Shown here one piece after another: positions 14,426 through 19,202 of a stretch of 19,202 nucleotides of DNA (within the stretch, counting starts at the first letter, position 1; each line of letters opens with the position of its first letter). The translations under genes and the position numbers were made by a program. The notes under the pieces were generated by a model, which had not been told where the DNA came from, did no database searches, and worked only from the letters and a program-made list of their open reading frames with translations. The DNA is taken from the NCBI GenBank assembly GCA_018679695.1, contig JAHHKH010000014.1, forward strand, positions 1 through 19,202, written 5' to 3'. This stretch comes from Maribacter sp. Lineage in GTDB: Bacteria > Bacteroidota > Bacteroidia > Flavobacteriales > Flavobacteriaceae.

Positions 14426-15571
14426 ATGAACGAACTTAAAAATGCATATTTTTCTATAGGAAGCAACCTTGGCGACCGCTTACAGAGCTTACAAAAAGCG
14501 GTATTTCTTTTAGGTAATGAAGTGGGTCAAGTAACAAATATTTCCAATGTTTATGAAAGTCCATCATGGGGCTTTGATGCCCCCGATTTCTTAAATGCAT
14601 GCTTGATAATCGAAACCCATATAGAACCCTTGGGAATCTTAGGGAAAATTTTGACCATTGAAAAAAAGTTGGGTAGGGAACGTTCTCCAAACCTTGGTTA
14701 TAAGTCCAGAATAATAGACATTGACATTCTGTATTATGGGAATGAAATTCTACAATCCGATAGTCTTACCATTCCACACCCTAAACTTCATGAGCGTAAA
14801 TTCGTTCTATTTCCCCTAGCCGACATCGCTCCACAATTTTATCATCCGGTTCTGGGAAAGGATACTCGCAATCTAATACAGGAATGCAAGGATAAAAGTC
14901 AAGCTTTAAAGACAGTATTTAAGCTATATAAAACTAAGGAAGAACTTTTTTCTAGACTGGGTTTTATAGCAATCGAAGGGAATATCGGAGCAGGTAAAAC
15001 CACCTTGGCAAGTAAAATAGCCGAACAATACAATGGTAAATTGGTTTTAGAACGTTTTGCGGACAACCCCTTTTTGCCCAAATTTTATGAGGATAAAAGT
15101 AGATATGCATTTCCTTTGGAAATGTCCTTTTTAGCTGATCGATATCAACAATTTAGCGATGATACTTCACAGTTTGACCTCTTCAAGAACTTTATGGTCA
15201 GTGATTATGATATCTATAAATCATTGATTTTTGCACAGGTCACCTTACAAAAAGACGAATTCGTTCTATACAGAAAGTTATTCAATCTAATGTACAGGGA
15301 GGTAAAAAAACCTCTAATCTATGTGTACCTTTATCAATCAACGGAACGTTTACTGGAAAACATCAAGAATCGTGGAAGAGCCTATGAACAAGGTATTGAA
15401 CCCGAGTATCTAGATAGGATAAACAAAGGTTATTTCGATTTTTTCAAAAGCTATCCCGAGCAAAACACCCTCATCGTAGACGTTGGGGATTTGGACTTTG
15501 TTGCCCGCGAAGAGGATTACATGACTATCGTTGACAGAATCCAAAATTTTGCTCTCGAACTGGCTATTTAA
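14426..15571 (+). CDS. folK: Bifunctional FolK (HPPK) - deoxynucleoside kinase fusion
   Basis: One 381-residue polypeptide carries two enzymes. Residues 1 to about 160 are 6-hydroxymethyl-7,8-dihydropterin pyrophosphokinase of folate synthesis: SIGSNLGDR (10-18), DIDILYYG (98-105, metal-binding Asp98/Asp100) and IPHPKLHERKFVLFPLADIA (116-135). Residues about 178-381 are a deoxynucleoside kinase of the dCK/dGK family, which salvages deoxynucleosides: P-loop GNIGAGKT (185-192), Glu209-Arg210 in VLERFADNPF, and the Arg-rich lid RGRAYEQ (316-322). A charged linker of about 20 residues joins them. There is no stop or frame change between them. The ATG at 14426 is chosen since the upstream extension to 14393 is Cys/Phe-rich and atypical. 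Which deoxynucleoside is used cannot be read directly; deoxyadenosine is a reasonable guess. Confidence 0.93.
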   Translation: MNELKNAYFSIGSNLGDRLQSLQKAVFLLGNEVGQVTNISNVYESPSWGFDAPDFLNACLIIETHIEPLGILGKILTIEKKLGRERSPNLGYKSRIIDIDILYYGNEILQSDSLTIPHPKLHERKFVLFPLADIAPQFYHPVLGKDTRNLIQECKDKSQALKTVFKLYKTKEELFSRLGFIAIEGNIGAGKTTLASKIAEQYNGKLVLERFADNPFLPKFYEDKSRYAFPLEMSFLADRYQQFSDDTSQFDLFKNFMVSDYDIYKSLIFAQVTLQKDEFVLYRKLFNLMYREVKKPLIYVYLYQSTERLLENIKNRGRAYEQGIEPEYLDRINKGYFDFFKSYPEQNTLIVDVGDLDFVAREEDYMTIVDRIQNFALELAI

Positions 15572-15661
15572 GAAATATTTCACATATTTCTTGTGTAGAA
15601 CCTCAGGTTTTCCTTAATTAGCACCTCTAAAACGCAACTAACTAACTCAAACTATATATCG

Positions 15662-15692
15662 AAAAACCCTGATGTTACTATCGGGGTTTTTT
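15662..15692. terminator. Bidirectional terminator between folK-dNK and the SpoU methyltransferase
   Basis: AAAACCCTGA (15663-15672) pairs with TCGGGGTTTT (15681-15690), ten pairs with one T-G, around an 8-nt loop. On the plus strand it runs into T for folK-dNK; on the minus strand it begins one base after the methyltransferase stop and ends in five T. The 119-base gap 15572-15690 holds nothing else recognisable. Confidence 0.82.
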
Positions 15693-16227
15693 ATTGTAAT
15701 TGGATTAGTTTGGACCAAAAATCCCATACCACAATTCCTACACTTACCGATATGTTCAAAGAGTGCTTGGTACCGTATTGTGGTATTTCAATAACTGCAC
15801 TACTCGCGCTTACCACCTCCTGTGAAACGCCTTTAACCTCGTTACCGAATATGAGTGCATATTTAATTGAACTTTTAACCGGGAATCGGTTAAGGAGTTG
15901 TGCATTTTCCGCTTGTTCGACAGATACTACTTCATAGTCAGTGCTTTGTAATTGCCTCACCAAATCCAAAGTATCCTTTCTATATTCCCAATCAACACTT
16001 TCGGTAGCCCCTAGCGCAGTTTTATGGATATCCTTATGTGGAGGTGTAGCGGTAATTCCACAGAGGTAGATTTTTTCGATAAGAAAAGCATCGGCTGTTC
16101 TAAATACCGAGCCAATATTATTGAGACTTCGGATATTGTCAAGGATGATAATTATAGGGGTTTTATTCGCCTCTTTGAAGGCTTCGATATCCAATCGGTT
16201 TAATTCTTCGTTTTCTAGTTTGCGCAT
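15691..16227 (-). CDS. SpoU/TrmH-family RNA 2'-O-methyltransferase
   Basis: A 178-residue SPOUT-fold methyltransferase with the three SpoU motifs: motif 1 NIRSLNNIGSVFRTADAF (31-48, with Asn37 and Arg43), motif 2 ALIFGNEVKGVS (124-135, Glu130), and motif 3 IEIPQYGTKHSLNISVSVG (146-164), which form the trefoil knot that binds S-adenosylmethionine. It methylates ribose 2'-OH of an rRNA or tRNA nucleotide; this short form has no separate RNA-binding domain, so the target (for example tRNA Gm18 as in TrmH, or a 23S site as in RlmB) is not decidable. A minus-strand TATGTTTG (16306-16299) may be its -7 element. It is divergent from mutS. Confidence 0.9.
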   Translation of the reverse strand: MRKLENEELNRLDIEAFKEANKTPIIIILDNIRSLNNIGSVFRTADAFLIEKIYLCGITATPPHKDIHKTALGATESVDWEYRKDTLDLVRQLQSTDYEVVSVEQAENAQLLNRFPVKSSIKYALIFGNEVKGVSQEVVSASSAVIEIPQYGTKHSLNISVSVGIVVWDFWSKLIQLQ

Positions 16228-16263
16228 ATCTTAACCTAGGAATCAACTTCAATTAAAAGAATA

Positions 16264-16278
16264 GTGAACCCTGTTCAC
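16264..16278. repeat. 15-bp inverted repeat GTGAAC-CCT-GTTCAC
   Basis: Two perfect 6-bp arms separated by three bases lie in the 161-base gap between the divergent methyltransferase and mutS genes, inside the likely methyltransferase leader. The form resembles a dimeric regulator site. No regulator is encoded nearby. Confidence 0.45.
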
Positions 16279-16298
16279 ATTTGTGGGATAAACTTTTT

Positions 16299-16306
16299 CA
16301 AACATA
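16299..16306 (-). promoter_or_regulatory. Possible -7 element for the SpoU methyltransferase
   Basis: TATGTTTG on the minus strand matches TAnnTTTG; the leader would be about 65 nt. The nearest upstream TTTG (16334-16331) is 24 nt away, longer than usual, so this is tentative. Confidence 0.35.
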
Positions 16307-16388
16307 TTAACAATGATGATTATTACAGGTCAAAATTGGTATTTTCGTTTTACGGAATACGATACAAAAATAAGTTATTCAAATCGCT

Positions 16389-19010
16389 TTGAAGAAGTCT
16401 GTAAAAACAAAGAAGGTAACCCCTTTAATGCAACAGTACAATACCATCAAGACCAAATACCCTGATGCATTATTGTTATTTCGAGTAGGCGATTTTTATG
16501 AGACTTTTGGCGAAGATGCCGTGAAGTCATCAAAAATACTGGGGATTATCCTTACGCATCGCAACAATGGCGGGGATCGAACCGAACTTGCGGGTTTTCC
16601 CCACCACTCGCTAAACACCTATCTTCCAAAACTGGTCAAGGCGGGCCAGCGTGTTGCTATTTGTGACCAATTGGAAGACCCTAAGCTTACAAAGACCATT
16701 GTAAAAAGAGGCGTTACAGAATTGGTTACACCGGGAGTTGCGCTAAATGATGATATTCTTAACGCCAAGACCAATAACTTTTTATGCGCCGTTCATTTTG
16801 GTAGAAAAATAATGGGCATATCATTTTTGGATATTTCTACCGGGGAATTCCTCACGGCTGAGGGTAATGAAGAGCAAATAGACAAGTTGCTCCAGAATCT
16901 TAGTCCGAACGAAGTTTTGGTTTCCAAAGCCCATAAAAATGATTTTTTGGAGATTTTTGGAACCCAATTCCATACCTTTTTTACCGAGGATTGGTTGTTC
17001 CAAGAAGATTATGCGCATGAAATCTTGACCAATCATTTTAAGACCACTACTTTAAAAGGTTTTGGGATAGACCAATTGACCCAAGGGATTATTGCCTCAG
17101 GTGTCGTATTGCACTACTTGACCGAGACACAGCACAGGCAACTTCAGCATATAAACACCATAAAGCGTATTGCTGAGGAAGAATACATTTGGATGGATAG
17201 ATTTACCATAAAAAATCTTGAGCTCTATCAATCTTTCAATTTAAATGCCGTTACTCTAATTGATGTTATTGATAAGACTATATCCCCTATGGGTGGCAGA
17301 ATGTTGAAGCGCTGGCTGGCACTGCCGCTCAAAAACATAGAAAAGATTCGGAAGCGGCATCAAGTAATTTCGTACCTCACCAAGGAAGAAATTGCTTTGC
17401 AAAAATTACAACGCCAGATAAAGGAGATGGGAGATTTGGAACGTCTGATATCCAAAGTCGCCACTGGTAAAATAAATCCGAAGGAAGTCATTCATCTTAA
17501 AAATTCCTTGGAAGCAGCTATCCCTGTTAAACAATTAACATCAAATAGTGCGAATGCGGCACTTAATTCAATAGGTGATCAAATTCATCCCTGCGATCTT
17601 TTGCGCAATAAGATCAAAGAAATGATAAATGAAGAAGCACCGGTAAATGTATTAAAGGGCAATGTTATTGCACTAGGCTATTCCGATGAGCTGGATGAAC
17701 TTCGGGGATTGGCCTTTTCTGGAAAGGAATATCTGGATAAAATGTTGGAGCGTGAAACAGAACGAACTGGTATTACCTCATTAAAAATAGCATCGAACAA
17801 CGTATTTGGTTATTATATCGAAGTACGAAATACGCATAAAGATAAAGTGCCGGAGGAATGGATTCGAAAGCAGACCTTGGTTAACGCAGAACGCTATATA
17901 ACAGAAGAGCTGAAGGAATACGAGGCCAAAATTCTTGGGGCTGAAGAACGTATTCTACATTTGGAGCAACAGTTATTTGCGCAATTGGTAGTTTGGATGC
18001 AAGAATACATTGTACCGGTCCAGAATAATGCGCAACAAATCGCAATTTTGGACTGTCTCTGTGGGTTCACCCAATTGGCCAAAGACAATAATTACAACGA
18101 GCCAGTACTGAATGATTCCACAGAGTTGGAAATTAGAGGTGGGCGCCACCCGGTTATTGAAAAGCAATTACCCCTTGGGGAAACCTATATACCCAATGAT
18201 GTTGTCCTGAACCGTGAAAACCAGCAGATCATTATGATCACTGGTCCCAACATGAGCGGTAAATCGGCCATTTTACGACAAACCGCATTGATTGTGTTAT
18301 TAGCACAAATGGGCAGTTTCGTACCTGCTGAATCTGCCAAAATAGGATTCGTGGATAAGATATTCACTCGTGTTGGCGCTAGTGATAACATATCAATGGG
18401 TGAGTCAACCTTCATGGTTGAAATGAACGAAACCGCATCTATTTTAAACAATCTTTCAGAGCGAAGTCTAATTCTATTGGATGAAATTGGACGTGGAACC
18501 AGCACCTATGACGGCATTTCAATTGCTTGGGCCATTTCAGAATACCTCCATGAACATCCTACAAGGGCAAAAACGCTATTTGCGACCCATTATCATGAAC
18601 TCAATGAAATGGCATCGACCTTTGAGCGGATCAAGAATTTTAATGTTTCGATCAAAGAACTTAAAAACAAAGTCTTGTTTTTACGAAAATTGACTCCAGG
18701 AGGTAGCCAACATAGTTTTGGTATTCATGTAGCAAAAATGGCAGGTATGCCGCAACAGGTGATCCATAAGGCCAATAAAATCATGAAGAAATTGGAAAAA
18801 TCACATTCCAGTGAGGAATTAACAGATAGGTTACACTTGGTCCAAAACGAAATGCAACTAAGTTTCTTTAATTTGGACGATCCCTTATTGGAACAGATAA
18901 AAGAAGAAATAACCCATTTGGATATTAATACACTGACCCCTGTTGAAGCCTTGATGAAGCTTAATGAAATCAAGCGACTGCTTACCAAAAACAAAAAAGC
19001 ATCTTCTTAA
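16389..19010 (+). CDS. mutS: DNA mismatch repair protein MutS
   Basis: MutS recognises mismatches and small loops and, with MutL, starts mismatch repair. The 873-residue product has the mismatch-reading FYE motif at residues 36-38 in GDFYETFGEDA, the long lever and clamp middle region, Walker A GPNMSGKS (619-626), the ABC-like signature segment GESTFMVEMNETA, Walker B LILLDE with Asp698/Glu699, and THYHEL. Length fits the MutS1 family. The start is TTG at 16389: an in-frame TAA stands 18 nt upstream with no ATG or GTG between, and the first ATG inside (residue 14) would cut into the conserved TPLMQQYN. I saw no clear terminator after its stop; tRNA-Gly lies 118 bases beyond. Confidence 0.97.
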   Translation: MKKSVKTKKVTPLMQQYNTIKTKYPDALLLFRVGDFYETFGEDAVKSSKILGIILTHRNNGGDRTELAGFPHHSLNTYLPKLVKAGQRVAICDQLEDPKLTKTIVKRGVTELVTPGVALNDDILNAKTNNFLCAVHFGRKIMGISFLDISTGEFLTAEGNEEQIDKLLQNLSPNEVLVSKAHKNDFLEIFGTQFHTFFTEDWLFQEDYAHEILTNHFKTTTLKGFGIDQLTQGIIASGVVLHYLTETQHRQLQHINTIKRIAEEEYIWMDRFTIKNLELYQSFNLNAVTLIDVIDKTISPMGGRMLKRWLALPLKNIEKIRKRHQVISYLTKEEIALQKLQRQIKEMGDLERLISKVATGKINPKEVIHLKNSLEAAIPVKQLTSNSANAALNSIGDQIHPCDLLRNKIKEMINEEAPVNVLKGNVIALGYSDELDELRGLAFSGKEYLDKMLERETERTGITSLKIASNNVFGYYIEVRNTHKDKVPEEWIRKQTLVNAERYITEELKEYEAKILGAEERILHLEQQLFAQLVVWMQEYIVPVQNNAQQIAILDCLCGFTQLAKDNNYNEPVLNDSTELEIRGGRHPVIEKQLPLGETYIPNDVVLNRENQQIIMITGPNMSGKSAILRQTALIVLLAQMGSFVPAESAKIGFVDKIFTRVGASDNISMGESTFMVEMNETASILNNLSERSLILLDEIGRGTSTYDGISIAWAISEYLHEHPTRAKTLFATHYHELNEMASTFERIKNFNVSIKELKNKVLFLRKLTPGGSQHSFGIHVAKMAGMPQQVIHKANKIMKKLEKSHSSEELTDRLHLVQNEMQLSFFNLDDPLLEQIKEEITHLDINTLTPVEALMKLNEIKRLLTKNKKASS

Positions 19011-19062
19011 ACCGGCACTGTTCTTTAACCTTTCAGGATTGAATTTTTTCAAACAAAATTTC

Positions 19063-19092
19063 TTTGCCTTTTATAGAATTGTATTAAATTTG
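19063..19092 (+). promoter_or_regulatory. Strong Bacteroidota promoter for tRNA-Gly
   Basis: TTTG (19063-19066), an 18-nt spacer and TAAATTTG (19085-19092) fit the consensus well. Transcription should start near 19097, about 32 bases before the mature tRNA, so the tRNA gene does not depend on mutS readthrough. Confidence 0.7.
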
Positions 19093-19128
19093 CATCCGCA
19101 TCTTTGATGGTGCGCCGTTCTTTTAAAT

Positions 19129-19201
19129 GCGAAAATAGCTCAGCTGGTAGAGCATCACCTTGCCAAGGTGGGGGTCGCGGGTTCGAATCCCGTTTTTCGC
19201 T
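19129..19201 (+). tRNA. tRNA-Gly, anticodon GCC
   Basis: The cloverleaf is complete: acceptor GCGAAAA (19129-19135) pairs with TTTTCGC before the discriminator; D-stem GCTC/GAGC; anticodon stem TCACC/GGTGG around loop TTGCCAA with GCC at 19162-19164; T-arm GCGGG-TTCGAAT-CCCGT. The discriminator is T, normal for glycine. The following base, C at 19202, may begin an encoded CCA, but the window ends there. Confidence 0.96.
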
Positions 19202-19202
19202 C

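Noticed and set aside
1..19202. A new defence, mobile or biosynthetic system
   Set aside because: Every large frame belongs to a housekeeping or common envelope family; no transposase, integrase, CRISPR repeats, toxin pair or composition shift was seen.

Overview
This 19.2 kb window looks like ordinary, gene-dense chromosome from a member of the Bacteroidota, most likely a marine-type Flavobacteriaceae (the Maribacter/Zobellia/Arenibacter neighbourhood is a guess). The evidence is a low-to-moderate GC content, A-rich start regions with little Shine-Dalgarno sequence, several promoters of the Bacteroidota form (TTG/TTTG, about 18-20 nt, then TAnnTTTG), and lineage-typical genes: a bacterial GH3-family adenylating enzyme, a DUF2797 protein, and a fused FolK-deoxynucleoside kinase. 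I see no insertion sequence, prophage, CRISPR array, toxin-antitoxin pair or recognisable defence locus.

Layout. 1-1374: the 3' part of a secreted SGNH (GDSL-type) hydrolase, cut by the left edge, closed by a strong hairpin terminator. 1396-1737: a small four-helix membrane protein of the YvlD/phage-holin-4 superfamily. 1844-5302: the classical protein-quality-control cluster tig-clpP-clpX, with a good promoter in front of tig and a terminator between tig and clpP. 5304-8232, minus strand: a small alpha/beta-hydrolase-like protein, an outer-membrane beta-barrel protein and a GH3-family ligase; the last two probably form a unit read GH3 then barrel. 8312-9106, plus strand: a DUF2797 protein that meets the end of an AsmA-like gene tail to tail with an 8-base overlap. 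9099-14354, minus strand: a probable operon read sppA (membrane protease), yhhQ (queuosine-precursor transporter), asmA-like (envelope protein). 14426-15571, plus strand: the FolK-dNK fusion. 15691-16227, minus strand: a SpoU/TrmH RNA methyltransferase, sharing a bidirectional terminator with folK-dNK. 16389-19010, plus strand: mutS, starting at TTG. 19129-19201: tRNA-Gly(GCC) with its own strong promoter.

The genes are mostly housekeeping: protein folding and proteolysis (tig, clpPX, sppA), envelope biogenesis (AsmA-like, barrel protein), folate and nucleotide salvage (folK-dNK), RNA modification (SpoU methyltransferase, queuosine precursor uptake) and mismatch repair (mutS). I did not find a convincing undescribed multi-gene system. 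The items most worth a second look are the DUF2797 protein, which combines a four-cysteine zinc site with a GIY-YIG-like core; the enzyme fusion; the ClpX docking-loop variant; the apparently degenerate PPIase domain of trigger factor; the repeated C-terminal tail of the AsmA-like protein; and an inverted repeat on the GH3 promoter. No stretch longer than about 255 bases lacks a gene.
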